Source: Acidovorax sp. GBBC 1281
GTDB lineage: Bacteria > Pseudomonadota > Gammaproteobacteria > Burkholderiales > Burkholderiaceae_C
NCBI RefSeq assembly: GCF_028473645.1
Contig: NZ_CP097269.1
Span: forward strand, 5,631,568-5,695,567
Length of the DNA: 64,000 nt
Direction: 5' to 3'
Part shown: positions 47,197-56,083 of the stretch, piece after piece
How the letters are laid out: the number at the start of each line of letters is the position of its first letter
Position numbering within the stretch: position 1 is the first letter of the stretch
Translations under genes and position numbers: made by a program
Notes under the pieces: model-generated
What the model was told of the DNA's origin: nothing
Databases searched by the model: none
Seen by the model: the letters and a program-made list of their open reading frames with translations, nothing else

Positions 47197-47988
47197 TCAA
47201 TGCGGGGCGCCGCTTTTTTGCCGGTGCTTTCTCGGGCGGCCCGACAGCAGGCGGTCGAAAAGCCCGTTCGGCAGCACACGCAGCAACTTGGCCACCACGC
47301 CCATCTGCCAGGGAATGACGCGGTAGCTCGCGCCCGCACGGATCGCGGCGAACGCGCGGTCGGCAAAGTCCCCGGGCTGCATCAAGAAAGGCATGGCGTA
47401 GCGGTTCTGCCGGGTGAGCGGGGTGTCGATGTACCCAGGGCACAGCGTGACCACCCGCACCCCCGACGAACGCAATTCGCCCCGCAGGCTCTCGCAGTAG
47501 CTGATGACCGCCGCCTTGCTGCCGCAGTAGGCGCCGTGGCCGGGCAGGCCCCGGATGCCGGCGACGCTGCCGATGCCCACGAGCGCTCCGCTGCCGCGTT
47601 GGGCCATCGCATCCACGAACGGCTGGAACGTGGCCGCCATGCCGATGTTGTTGGTGGCGAAGGTGCGTGCCATCACGTCGATGTCCTCGCGCACGGCGGT
47701 GTCCATGCCCACGCTGATGCCCGCGTTGGCGATGACGACATCGGGCACCCCTTGCCGGGCCATGCAGTCCTGGCCCGCCGCCACGATGCTGTCGGGCTGC
47801 GCCACATCGGCGCTATAAATTTGATAGCTATCTGCCGGGATGTTGTTTGCGCTGGCCCACGATTGCATCTCTGCCGTGCGGCGGGCCACCAGCGCGAGCC
47901 GGTAGCCGGCCTGGTGAAAGCGCAGGGCGAGCGCCTGGCCGATGCCGCTGGATGCGCCGGTGATGAACACCAGGGGGCTGGAAGGCAT
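47197..47988 (-). CDS. Short-chain dehydrogenase/reductase
   Basis: The protein has 263 aa. Classical SDR motifs are present: TGASSGIGQALALRF (NADP(H) loop) near residue 10, NAGIS near 89, catalytic Ser in IGSVAG near 140, and Tyr-x-x-x-Lys in YCGSKAA near 153. The C-terminus is basic (RPRKHRQKSGAPH). The ATG at 47988 has AGGAG five bases upstream. The substrate is unknown. Codons for about residues 50-60 coincide with a dispersed repeat copy, so repeat insertion has been absorbed into the protein. It lies downstream of lptC on the same strand, where lptA would usually be. Confidence 0.9.
   Translation of the reverse strand: MPSSPLVFITGASSGIGQALALRFHQAGYRLALVARRTAEMQSWASANNIPADSYQIYSADVAQPDSIVAAGQDCMARQGVPDVVIANAGISVGMDTAVREDIDVMARTFATNNIGMAATFQPFVDAMAQRGSGALVGIGSVAGIRGLPGHGAYCGSKAAVISYCESLRGELRSSGVRVVTLCPGYIDTPLTRQNRYAMPFLMQPGDFADRAFAAIRAGASYRVIPWQMGVVAKLLRVLPNGLFDRLLSGRPRKHRQKSGAPH
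47805..47834 (-). repeat. Dispersed AT-rich palindromic repeat, copy 4 (inside the SDR gene)
   Basis: On the minus strand it reads AGCTATCAAATTTATAGCGCC. It has the same hairpin core as the intergenic copies but lies in frame inside a coding region, encoding SYQIYSA. The CCCTAG tail is not kept. Confidence 0.5.
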
Positions 47989-48035
47989 GGGGGCTCCTGA
48001 GGGGTGGTTAGGCATCGTGCGCCGTCCAATGCCGG

Positions 48036-48653
48036 TCACTTGCCGGCCGGCGGCATAAGCATGCCCTTCACGCGGCCCTGCAGCTGCATGATCTGGCTGA
48101 GGTTGTTGTAGTCCATGGTGTCGGCGGTGAACTGGTCCTTGCCCCGCGTCAGCGTGACCGGCTGGTTCGACTGCACCCGCTCGTCGTTCAGCCACGCGTG
48201 CAGGAACTCGCCCCGGAACTGCAGGCGCGGCAGCGGCTCGCGCCCGGGCCGCACCAGGGGCTCGCGGGTGACGATGGCGTTGCCGAACAACTGCACCTCG
48301 GAGCCGTCCGCATTGGTGAGCGCGCGGTCGGCCGTGGCGATGGTCAGGCGGCCATCGGGCGCGACCGAGCGCATGTGGGCCTTGTCGATCTCCAGCGTGT
48401 CGGTGTCCAGGTAGTGGCGCGCGAAGTCGCCGCGGACATCGCTTTGCAGCCGGCCGGTGGCATCGAAGCTCTTGACCGAGAAGGTCTTCATGAAATAGTC
48501 CGGCTCGTGCGTCGGCGGGCGTTCCTGCACGGGCTTGGCCGGTGTGGGCGCGTTGCGCACCAGCCACCACGTGCCCAGCGCCATGAGCCCCATGAGGGCC
48601 ACGGGAAGGTAGATGGACAGCCGGTCCCAGCCCCGGCGCAGCGTGGCGATCAT
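48036..48653 (-). CDS. lptC: LPS export ABC transporter periplasmic protein LptC
   Basis: The protein has 205 aa. One N-terminal membrane anchor (YLPVALMGLMALGTWWLVRN, residues ~15-33) precedes a periplasmic beta-jellyroll with EPDYFMKTFSVKSFDATGRL near 50 and FTADTMDYNN near 175. It passes LPS from LptBFG to LptA. Its start overlaps the kdsC stop. lptA and lptB do not follow it in this window. Confidence 0.92.
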   Translation of the reverse strand: MIATLRRGWDRLSIYLPVALMGLMALGTWWLVRNAPTPAKPVQERPPTHEPDYFMKTFSVKSFDATGRLQSDVRGDFARHYLDTDTLEIDKAHMRSVAPDGRLTIATADRALTNADGSEVQLFGNAIVTREPLVRPGREPLPRLQFRGEFLHAWLNDERVQSNQPVTLTRGKDQFTADTMDYNNLSQIMQLQGRVKGMLMPPAGK

Positions 48654-49261
48654 GCGGTGTAGGCCTCCAGCAGTTGGGCATAGCGGCCGCTGGCCACCAG
48701 CAGCAGGTCGCAGAACTCTCGCGCCGCGCCGGCCCCGCCCGCCGCGGCGGTGACGTGGTGGGCCACCGCGCGGGCCTCGATGTGGGCATGGCAGGGCGCG
48801 CAGGCGAGGACGCAGCGGCGCATCAGGGGCAGGTCGGGCCAGTCGTCGCCGATCACGGCGGCCTGCGCCCAGTCGAGTCCCAGTTCGGCCAGGATGGATT
48901 CGGCGGCCGGGCGCTTGTCTTCGGTGCCGAAGCGGGCATGCACCACGCCCAGGTTCTTCAGGCGCAGGCGCAGCGCGGGGGCATCGCGGCCCGTCACCAC
49001 GGCGGGGGTGATTCCGGCCTTTTGCAGCAGCTTGATGCCGTGGCCGTCGAGCGTGTGAAAGCGCTTGAGCGTCTCGCCGGCTTCGCTGAAGTACAGGCCG
49101 CCGTCGGTGAGCACGCCGTCCACGTCGAAAAACGCCACGCGCACGCCCTGCGCGCGCAGCAGCAGTTGCGCATCGAACTGCAGGGCGGGCCGCAGGGGCG
49201 GCAGCGGCTGGCTGGCGGGCGTTGCCGCACCGGCCGTGGCGCGGGCGAGGGGCTGGTCCAT
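48650..49261 (-). CDS. kdsC: 3-deoxy-D-manno-octulosonate 8-phosphate phosphatase KdsC
   Basis: The protein has 203 aa. A C0-type HAD phosphatase with the nucleophile block FFDVDGVLTDG near residue 45 (Asp-x-Asp), HTLDGHGIKLLQKAG, the T/S motif VVTGRDAPAL near 90 and the acidic motif GDDWPDLPLM near 140. It releases phosphate from KDO-8-P in LPS core synthesis. An extra N-terminal ~35 residues precede the domain. It overlaps kdsD (ATGA) and lptC. Confidence 0.93.
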   Translation of the reverse strand: MDQPLARATAGAATPASQPLPPLRPALQFDAQLLLRAQGVRVAFFDVDGVLTDGGLYFSEAGETLKRFHTLDGHGIKLLQKAGITPAVVTGRDAPALRLRLKNLGVVHARFGTEDKRPAAESILAELGLDWAQAAVIGDDWPDLPLMRRCVLACAPCHAHIEARAVAHHVTAAAGGAGAAREFCDLLLVASGRYAQLLEAYTA

Positions 49262-50262
49262 CAGATGACCTTCGCGCGCATCAGGTCGCCGATGTGCACC
49301 ACGCCGACGAGAAGACCGTCCGGATGGGCCACCAGCACGCTGGTGATGGCGTGGCGCTCCATCATTTCGGCGGCGTCCACGGCCAGCGCGTCGGGGGCGA
49401 TGGTGCGCGGGCCGGGGTGCATGACCTCGCCTGCGGTCGCGCCGCGTAACTCCGCGCCGGCTTCGATGCGCCGGCGCAGGTCGCCGTCGGTGAAGATGCC
49501 AAGCACGCGGCCCGTAGCGTCCACCACGGCCGAGGCGCCCAGGCGCTTGGCGCTCATCTCGCGCATGAGTTCGCTGAACGATGCGCCGGGCGCCACGCGC
49601 GCGATCTCCTCGCCCGAGCGCATGACGTCGCTCACGTGCGTGAGCAGCTTGCGGCCCAGGGCCCCGCCGGGGTGGGAGCGCGCGAAGTCTTCGGGTCGGA
49701 ACCCGCGGGCGTCCAGCAGGGCGACGGCCAGAGCGTCGCCCATGGCCAGCTGCGCGGTGGTGCTGGCGGTGGGGGCCAGGTTGAGCGGGCAGGCCTCGCG
49801 GTCCACGCTGCAGTCCAGCACCAGATCGGCATGGCGCGCCAGGGTGGACTGAAGCCCCCCGGTCATGGCCACGAGCGGTACGCCCAGGCGCTTGAGCACG
49901 GGCAGCAGCACGGTGAGCTCGGCGCTTTCGCCGCTGTTGGAAATGCCCAGGACCAGATCGCCCGGCGTGACCATGCCCAGGTCGCCATGGCTGGCTTCCG
50001 CAGGGTGCACGAAAAAGGCGGGCGTGCCGGTGGAAGCCAGGGTGGCGGCGATCTTGCGGCCGATGTGGCCGCTCTTGCCCATGCCCATCACCACGACGCG
50101 CCCCGTGGTGGCGAGCACGCGCTCGACGGCGCTGGCGAAGCTCGCGTCCACGCGGGCCGACAGGCCGGTCAGGGCGGCGGCCTCGATATCGAAGGTTTCG
50201 CGGGCCAGGCGCAGCGCCTGGTCGGCATGGAAGGGCGCAGGCGCGGCGGGGGCGGAAAGCAT
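49261..50262 (-). CDS. kdsD: Arabinose-5-phosphate isomerase KdsD
   Basis: The protein has 333 aa. The SIS domain has VVMGMGKSGHIGRKIAATLA near residue 55, TPAFFVHPAEASHGDLGMV near 80 and ISNSGESAELT near 110; two CBS domains follow (~205-333; MRSGEEIARVAPG, VVDATGRVLGIFTDGDLRRR). It converts ribulose-5-P to arabinose-5-P, the first step of the KDO pathway, in one operon with kdsC and lptC. Confidence 0.94.
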   Translation of the reverse strand: MLSAPAAPAPFHADQALRLARETFDIEAAALTGLSARVDASFASAVERVLATTGRVVVMGMGKSGHIGRKIAATLASTGTPAFFVHPAEASHGDLGMVTPGDLVLGISNSGESAELTVLLPVLKRLGVPLVAMTGGLQSTLARHADLVLDCSVDREACPLNLAPTASTTAQLAMGDALAVALLDARGFRPEDFARSHPGGALGRKLLTHVSDVMRSGEEIARVAPGASFSELMREMSAKRLGASAVVDATGRVLGIFTDGDLRRRIEAGAELRGATAGEVMHPGPRTIAPDALAVDAAEMMERHAITSVLVAHPDGLLVGVVHIGDLMRAKVI

Positions 50263-50320
50263 GCGCGGATTCTATCGGCCGGACCATGGGCCTGCGTCGC
50301 GCCTGGGCTAGCATCCGTGC

Positions 50321-52306
50321 ATGTCCTCACTTGCCTTGACGTTGCTCTACCTGCTGGCTGCCGTGCTGGGGGTGGTGGCGTGCCGCAGCCTTAAGCTGCC
50401 GCCGATGCTGGGCTACCTGGCGGCGGGCATCCTGATCGGGCCCCATGCGCTGGCGCTGGCCCAGAACTCCGAAGGCGTGCGCCATCTGGGCGAGTTCGGC
50501 GTGGTGTTCCTCATGTTCGCCATCGGCCTGGAGTTCAGCCTGTCCAAGCTGCGCGCCATGCGCCAGTTCGTGTTCGGCCTGGGGCTGATGCAGGTGGCGC
50601 TGACCATGGCGGCCACCATGGCGGGCGTGCTGCTGCTGTCGCGCTACGTGGGCGGCATCTGGGACATGGGCTGGCAGACGGCGCTGGCCCTGGCCGGCAC
50701 GCTGGTGATGAGCAGTACCGCCATCGTGGTCAAGCTGATGGCCGAGCGGGCGGAGCTGGAAAGCGAGCACGGCCGCCGCGTCCTGGGCATCCTGCTGTTC
50801 CAGGACCTGGCCGTGGTGCCGCTGCTGGTGCTGATCCCGGCGCTCGGCTCCCGGCCGGACCAGCTGTTCGTCGCGCTGGGCCTGGCGCTGCTCAAGGCCA
50901 CGGTGCTGGTGGGCGTGCTGCTGGCGGGCGGCCAGCGGGTGATGCGCTGGTGGCTCACGCTGGTGGCGCGCCGCAAGAGCGACGAGCTGTTCATGCTGAA
51001 CCTGCTGCTCATCACACTCGGGCTGGCCTGGCTGACCGAGACGGCGGGGCTGTCGTTGGCGCTCGGGGCCTTCATCGCCGGCGTGCTGGTGTCCGAAACC
51101 GAATACCGCCACCAGGTGGGCACGGACATCCGGCCCTTCCATGACGTGCTGCTGGGCCTGTTCTTCATCACCGTGGGGATGATGCTGGACTGGCACATCC
51201 TGCTGGAGCGCTGGGCGCTGGTGCTGCTGCTCCTGGTGGTGCCCCTGCTGGTCAAGGCCGGTGTGATCCTGGTGCTGGCGCGCGGCATGAGCGCCACCAC
51301 GGGCGTGTCGCTGCGCACGGGGCTGTATCTGGCACAGGCGGGGGAGTTCGGTTTCGTGCTGCTGTCGCTCACGCAGGAGCACGGGCTGGTGCAGCCCGCG
51401 CTGATGAACCCGATCCTGGCCGCGATGGTGCTGTCGATGCTGGCGACGCCGTTCCTCATCCTGTACAGCAACCGCATCGTGATGAAGCTGGTCGCCAGCG
51501 ACTGGCTGCAGCAGTCGCTGCAGATGACGACCATTGCACGCAAGTCGATCAACACCAGCAAGCACGTGCTGATCTGCGGCTATGGGCGCTGCGGCCAGAA
51601 CCTGGCGCGGATGCTGGAGCGCGAAGGCATTCCCTACATGGCGCTGGATTTGGACCCCGACCGGGTGCGCCAGGCCGCGGCGGCCGGGGATTCCGTGGTG
51701 TACGGCGATGCCACGCGGCTGCAGGCCCTGATGGCGGCCGGGCTGGTGCGCGCCAGTGCCGTGGCGGTGACGTACCTGGACATTCCCGCCACGCTCAAGG
51801 TGCTGGCCAACACGCGCGAGCATGCGCCGCAGGTGCCGGTGGTGGTGCGCACGCAGGACGACCAATACCTCGACAAATTGCAAGCCGCCGGTGCGACCGA
51901 GGTGGTGCCCGAGGCCATCGAAGGTTCGCTGATGCTGGCCAGCCATGCGCTGGCGCTGGTCGGTGTGCCCATGCGGCGCGTGCTGCGCCTGGTGCAGGAC
52001 CAGCGCGATGCCCGCTACAACCTGCTGCGCGGCTACTTCCACGGGGCGGACGACGACACCGTGTCCGAGCGCGACCAGGAGCGGCTGGCGTCCATCATGC
52101 TGCCCCCCGGTGTGCGGCCGCTGGGCCAGGCGCTGGGGCCGCTGGCCCTGCATGCGATGGGCGTGCGGGTGGTGAACCTGCGCCACAAGGACGGCCGCAT
52201 GTCGCAGCCGGACGATGCCACGGTGCTGGCCGAAGGCGACACGCTGGTGCTCTCGGGCCACCCCACGGCGCTGGCGCTGGCGGAAGACGCCTTGCTGCGG
52301 GTGTGA
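50321..52306 (+). CDS. CPA2-family cation:proton antiporter with RCK domains (KefB/YbaL-like)
   Basis: The protein has 661 aa. The N-terminal 380 residues form about 12 helices with GYLAAGILIGPHAL near 30, FAIGLEFSLSKLRAM near 70 and a GSRPDQLF loop; HQVGTDIRPFHDVLLGLFFI marks the antiporter core. A TrkA-N/RCK domain begins near residue 405 (HVLICGYGRCGQNLARMLER), followed by a TrkA-C domain (~585-661). It exchanges K+ or Na+ for H+ at the inner membrane, gated by nucleotide binding. It is divergent from kdsD with a 58-base gap. Confidence 0.92.
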   Translation: MSSLALTLLYLLAAVLGVVACRSLKLPPMLGYLAAGILIGPHALALAQNSEGVRHLGEFGVVFLMFAIGLEFSLSKLRAMRQFVFGLGLMQVALTMAATMAGVLLLSRYVGGIWDMGWQTALALAGTLVMSSTAIVVKLMAERAELESEHGRRVLGILLFQDLAVVPLLVLIPALGSRPDQLFVALGLALLKATVLVGVLLAGGQRVMRWWLTLVARRKSDELFMLNLLLITLGLAWLTETAGLSLALGAFIAGVLVSETEYRHQVGTDIRPFHDVLLGLFFITVGMMLDWHILLERWALVLLLLVVPLLVKAGVILVLARGMSATTGVSLRTGLYLAQAGEFGFVLLSLTQEHGLVQPALMNPILAAMVLSMLATPFLILYSNRIVMKLVASDWLQQSLQMTTIARKSINTSKHVLICGYGRCGQNLARMLEREGIPYMALDLDPDRVRQAAAAGDSVVYGDATRLQALMAAGLVRASAVAVTYLDIPATLKVLANTREHAPQVPVVVRTQDDQYLDKLQAAGATEVVPEAIEGSLMLASHALALVGVPMRRVLRLVQDQRDARYNLLRGYFHGADDDTVSERDQERLASIMLPPGVRPLGQALGPLALHAMGVRVVNLRHKDGRMSQPDDATVLAEGDTLVLSGHPTALALAEDALLRV

Positions 52307-52438
52307 ACGCCCGGCAGCCGCGAGCGGCTGCCCCACCGATACACTGCATTCCTTCCCTTCTTTCCCTTCCCCCGGCGTGGCGGCACCTGTGCGGCCGTGT
52401 GCGGGCGGCCTTTTCCTTCCAGCTTTCTTCTCCGCGCC

Positions 52439-52993
52439 ATGCAAGCCCTCAGCGTCAACGAATACCTTCGCCAGCACATCCGCACGGTGCCCGACTGGCC
52501 CGCGCCGGGCGTGCAGTTCCGGGACATCACCCCGCTGTTGCAGGACCCGAAGGTGTTCCGCGTGCTCATCGATGCCTTCGTGCACCGCTACATGGACCGG
52601 GCCCTGCGGCCCGATGTGGTGGCCGGGCTGGATGCGCGCGGCTTCATCCTGGGCGCGGTCGTGGCCTATGAGCTGAACGTGGGCTTCGTGCCGATCCGCA
52701 AGAAAGGCAAGCTGCCCTTCACCACGGTCGAGGAAACCTACGAACTGGAATACGGCAGCGCCACCGTGGAGCTGCGTGCCGATGCCGTGAAGCCGGGCGA
52801 CCGCGTGCTGCTCATCGACGATCTGATCGCCACGGGCGGCACGATGATGGCGGGCAAGAATCTGCTGGAGCGGCTGGGCGCGACGGTGACCGAGGGCGCG
52901 GCCATCGTGGACCTGCCCGAGCTGGGTGGCTCGCAGCGCCTGCGGGACGCGGGCCTGCCGCTGTACACACTGGTGGACTTCGCCGGCCACTGA
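52439..52993 (+). CDS. apt: Adenine phosphoribosyltransferase
   Basis: The protein has 184 aa. Typical blocks are [20 protein letters not shown] near residue 16, [20 protein letters not shown] near 62, the flexible loop [19 protein letters not shown] near 88, and the PRPP site [17 protein letters not shown] near 123. It salvages adenine to AMP. The ATG at 52439 gives the normal family length. Confidence 0.96.
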   Translation: MQALSVNEYLRQHIRTVPDWPAPGVQFRDITPLLQDPKVFRVLIDAFVHRYMDRALRPDVVAGLDARGFILGAVVAYELNVGFVPIRKKGKLPFTTVEETYELEYGSATVELRADAVKPGDRVLLIDDLIATGGTMMAGKNLLERLGATVTEGAAIVDLPELGGSQRLRDAGLPLYTLVDFAGH

Positions 52994-53054
52994 GCCGGGG
53001 GACGGAACGCCGCTGGCCGGGCCCGCCACGGCCCCTGGGTGGGCAGGCACGATA

Positions 53055-53075
53055 AAATTAGCAATCATTCTCATC
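53055..53075 (+). promoter_or_regulatory. Putative Fur box
   Basis: AAATTAGCAATCATTCTCATC resembles the right half and centre of a Fur site (AATCATTCTCAT). It lies about 220 bases before the PepSY reductase start in an AT-rich island, suggesting iron repression. Confidence 0.6.
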
Positions 53076-53295
53076 CGGCGGATTCGTTCCGGCGTTCGGC
53101 TGGAGACCGCCGCGGCGTGGGGCGTTGGCGCTGCTGCAGATGGAATGGCTTTTCTCGTTCGCTTCTTTCCTGGGTTCCGTCCGCTATGTCTCGCCTTGTC
53201 CCGTTCGACCCGTGCCGCTCCGGCCTGCGGGCTGTCTCTCTTTCCGCCCCCGGCCAGGCTCTGGCGCACGCCGGACCTGGCGAAGGGGCAGGCCT

Positions 53296-56019
53296 GTGAA
53301 CCGCGACGGCGCCACATCCCAGCCGCTGGCCCAGAGCGCTGGTGCATTGGCCCCTGACGGGGCTTGCCAGCCGCAGGGCGGGGCATCGGAGGCCCGGCGT
53401 GCTCCATGGCGCCGGCTGGCGCTGCCCTCGCTGCGGCAGGCGTGGTTCCAGGTGCACTGGTTCCTGGGCATCACGGCGGGGACCGTGCTCGTGGCCATCG
53501 GCCTGTCCGGGGCGCTGCTGTCCTTCCATGAGGAAATCCTGGACGCCCTCAACCCCGGCGTGCGCCAGGTCACGCCGCACGCCGGGCCCATGCTCACCCC
53601 GCAGCAGATCGTGGACGCTGTGGCGCGCGTGCCCGGCCACCCACGCATCAGCACCCTGACGGTGCAATCGCAACCCGGTGCGGCGGCGCGGGTGATCTTC
53701 CAGGCGCGTCCCGGCGAGCGCCGGGGCGACACCGTCTACGTGCACCCCTACACCGGCGCGCTGCAGCCGGCGCTGAAGGGGCAGGACGCCTTCGAATGGA
53801 TCGAGGCGCTGCACCGCTGGCTGCTGCTGCCGCGCGACTCCGGCCGCGTGGCCACGGGCGTGCTCGCGCTGTGCCTGCTTGCGCTGTCGCTCTCGGGCCT
53901 GTACCTGCGCTGGCCGCGCCACCCGCTGCGCTGGCGCACCTGGCTCACGTTCGATCCGGCGCTCAAGGGCCGCTCGTTCCTGTGGGCGCTGCACTCGGTG
54001 GTCGGCACGTGGGCGCTGGTGGTGTACCTCATGCTCACCGCCACCGGGCTTTACTGGGCGTTCGATGCGGTGCGCGACACAGTGGACGGCTGGGCCGGCA
54101 TTCCGCGCCCGGCGCGCACGGCAGCCCCTGCCCCGCGCGCGGGCGGCAAGGCCGGGCCCGATGCCGCCGATGCCGCGCCGCTGGACCTCACGCGCGCCTG
54201 GCGCACGTTCGAGCAGCGGGCAGGGCCCTGGACCCAGGCCAGCCTGCGCCTGCCGGCGCGGCCCACGCAGGCCGTGCAGTTCACCTGGCTTGCCACGGAT
54301 GCAACGCATGATCGCCAGCGCAACCGGATGTCCATCGAACCCTTGACCGGCGAGGTGCCGGTGGACGACCGCCATGCCCAGCGCAGCGCCGCGGCACGCG
54401 CGCTCGCCACCATCTATCCCTTGCACATGGGCACCTACTTCGGCCTGCCCGGCCGGGTGGCGGTGATGGTGGGCAGCCTGGCCATGCCGCTCTTCGCGGT
54501 CACCGGCTGGATGCTCTACCTGGGGCGCCGTCGCCAGCGCCGTGCCACGGAGGCCGCGCGCGCCGCCCACGGGCAGCCCGCACCACTGGCGGCAGGCGGC
54601 GCGGTGCAGGGCGCCGACACGCTGCTGGTCGCCTACGCCAGTCAGGCCGGCCAGGCCGAGCGCATGGCGCTGCAGAGCGCGGCCGCACTGCAGCGCGCCG
54701 GCTTGGGTGTGGCCGTGCAATCGCTGCAGGCGCTCACGCCCGCGATGCTGGCCGGGCACCGCCGCGTGCTGCTGGTGGCCAGCAGCTTCGGCGAGGGCGA
54801 GCCGCCCGACAACGCCCGCCGCTTCGCCCGGTTGCTGGCGCAACAGCCACCGGACTCGCTGCAGGGCGTGCGCTACGGCCTGCTCGCGCTGGGCGACCGC
54901 AACTACACGCGCTTTTGCGGCTTCGGCCACGCCCTGGACGAAGGCCTGCGCCGGGCGGGCGCCGAGCCGCTGTTCCCGCTCATCGAAGTGGACGATGCAG
55001 ATCCTGCGGCCCTGGCCCGCTGGAGCGAGGCCCTGGCCGCACTGGACGGCGTCGCGCATCTGGCCCTGGAGGGGGCGTTGGCGGAAGGCGGTATGGCGCC
55101 CGTCTACGCGCCGTGGCGCCTGGAGCGGCGCGATTGCCTCAATCCGGGTAGCCTGGGCCACCCCTTGTTCGAGGTGTCGCTCACCTCAGGCACCCCGGCC
55201 GAATGGCATCCGGGCGCCTTGGTGGAGGTGCTGCCGCGCCACGCGTCCGGGGCCGTCGCGGCCTGGTTGCAAGCTGCGGGCGCCGATGGCGCTGCGCCGG
55301 TGCAGCACGGGGGCGGCAGGACCACGCTGGCCGAGGCCCTGGCGGTGAGCGTGCTGCCCCCGCCACCGTCGGGCGTTGCCGGGGCATCTGCCCAGGCCTG
55401 TGCCGATGCGCTGGTGGCCCTGGCGCCGCGCACCTATTCCGTGGCCTCCCTGCCTGGCGACGGCGCGCTGCAGTTGCTGGTCCGCCAGGAGCGGCATGCC
55501 CAGGGGCTGGGGCTGGCGTCGGGCTGGCTCACCGCCCATGCCCCGCTGGGTGCCGAAGTGGCTTTGCGCCTGGTGGCCAATCCGCGCTTCGATGCCGCCC
55601 CGGGCGACGCACCTTGCCTCTTCATCGGCAATGGATCGGGCCTGGCGGGCCTGCGCTCCCACCTTCGGGCCCGGGTGCGGGCGGGCCACCGGCGCAACTG
55701 GCTGCTGTTCGGCGAGCGCCAGCGGGCCCACGACAACCTGTGCGCCGAAGAAATCGGTGGCTGGCAGAACCAGGGCTTTCTCGAACGACTGGACCGGGTT
55801 TTCTCCCGCGATGGGGAGGCCCATCGCCATGTGCAGGACCGGCTGCGCGATGCGGCGGGCCCCTTGCGCGAATGGATCACGCAGGGCGCGGTGGTCTATG
55901 TGTGCGGCAGCGCCGAAGGCATGGCGGCCGGCGTGGACGCAGCGATGGTGGAGGTGCTTGGCGCCGATGCCGTCGATGCGCTGATCACCGATGGCCGCTA
56001 CCGGCGCGACGTGTACTGA
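53296..56019 (+). CDS. PepSY-transmembrane / flavodoxin / ferredoxin-NADP reductase fusion (sulfite-reductase-flavoprotein type)
   Basis: The protein has 907 aa from the GTG at 53296. The N-terminal PepSY-TM region (~50-400) has QVHWFLGITAGTVLVAIGLS, WIEALHRWLLLP, GLYLRWPRHPLRW and a last helix LPGRVAVMVGSLAMPLFAVT. A flavodoxin domain follows (~440-590; LLVAYASQAGQAERMALQ, ALGDRNYTRFCGFG), then an FNR-type domain (~615-907) with RTYSVAS for FAD, GNGSGLAGLRSHLRAR and a YVCGSAEGMA NADP site. It should move NADPH electrons across the inner membrane, plausibly to ferric siderophores. The start is uncertain: in-frame TTG 53125 or ATG 53140 are alternatives. Confidence 0.85.
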   Translation: MNRDGATSQPLAQSAGALAPDGACQPQGGASEARRAPWRRLALPSLRQAWFQVHWFLGITAGTVLVAIGLSGALLSFHEEILDALNPGVRQVTPHAGPMLTPQQIVDAVARVPGHPRISTLTVQSQPGAAARVIFQARPGERRGDTVYVHPYTGALQPALKGQDAFEWIEALHRWLLLPRDSGRVATGVLALCLLALSLSGLYLRWPRHPLRWRTWLTFDPALKGRSFLWALHSVVGTWALVVYLMLTATGLYWAFDAVRDTVDGWAGIPRPARTAAPAPRAGGKAGPDAADAAPLDLTRAWRTFEQRAGPWTQASLRLPARPTQAVQFTWLATDATHDRQRNRMSIEPLTGEVPVDDRHAQRSAAARALATIYPLHMGTYFGLPGRVAVMVGSLAMPLFAVTGWMLYLGRRRQRRATEAARAAHGQPAPLAAGGAVQGADTLLVAYASQAGQAERMALQSAAALQRAGLGVAVQSLQALTPAMLAGHRRVLLVASSFGEGEPPDNARRFARLLAQQPPDSLQGVRYGLLALGDRNYTRFCGFGHALDEGLRRAGAEPLFPLIEVDDADPAALARWSEALAALDGVAHLALEGALAEGGMAPVYAPWRLERRDCLNPGSLGHPLFEVSLTSGTPAEWHPGALVEVLPRHASGAVAAWLQAAGADGAAPVQHGGGRTTLAEALAVSVLPPPPSGVAGASAQACADALVALAPRTYSVASLPGDGALQLLVRQERHAQGLGLASGWLTAHAPLGAEVALRLVANPRFDAAPGDAPCLFIGNGSGLAGLRSHLRARVRAGHRRNWLLFGERQRAHDNLCAEEIGGWQNQGFLERLDRVFSRDGEAHRHVQDRLRDAAGPLREWITQGAVVYVCGSAEGMAAGVDAAMVEVLGADAVDALITDGRYRRDVY

Positions 56020-56083
56020 TCCGTTGCAGGCCGACGCGCGGCGGCGGCGGGGGGGATGAGGCCCGTGCCGCCGCTGGTGCGGC

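Noticed and set aside
50327..53407. 1026-codon open frame on the minus strand opposite the antiporter and apt
   Set aside because: It spans two well-supported plus-strand genes and their gap, with His/Gln/Arg-rich composition and no domain.
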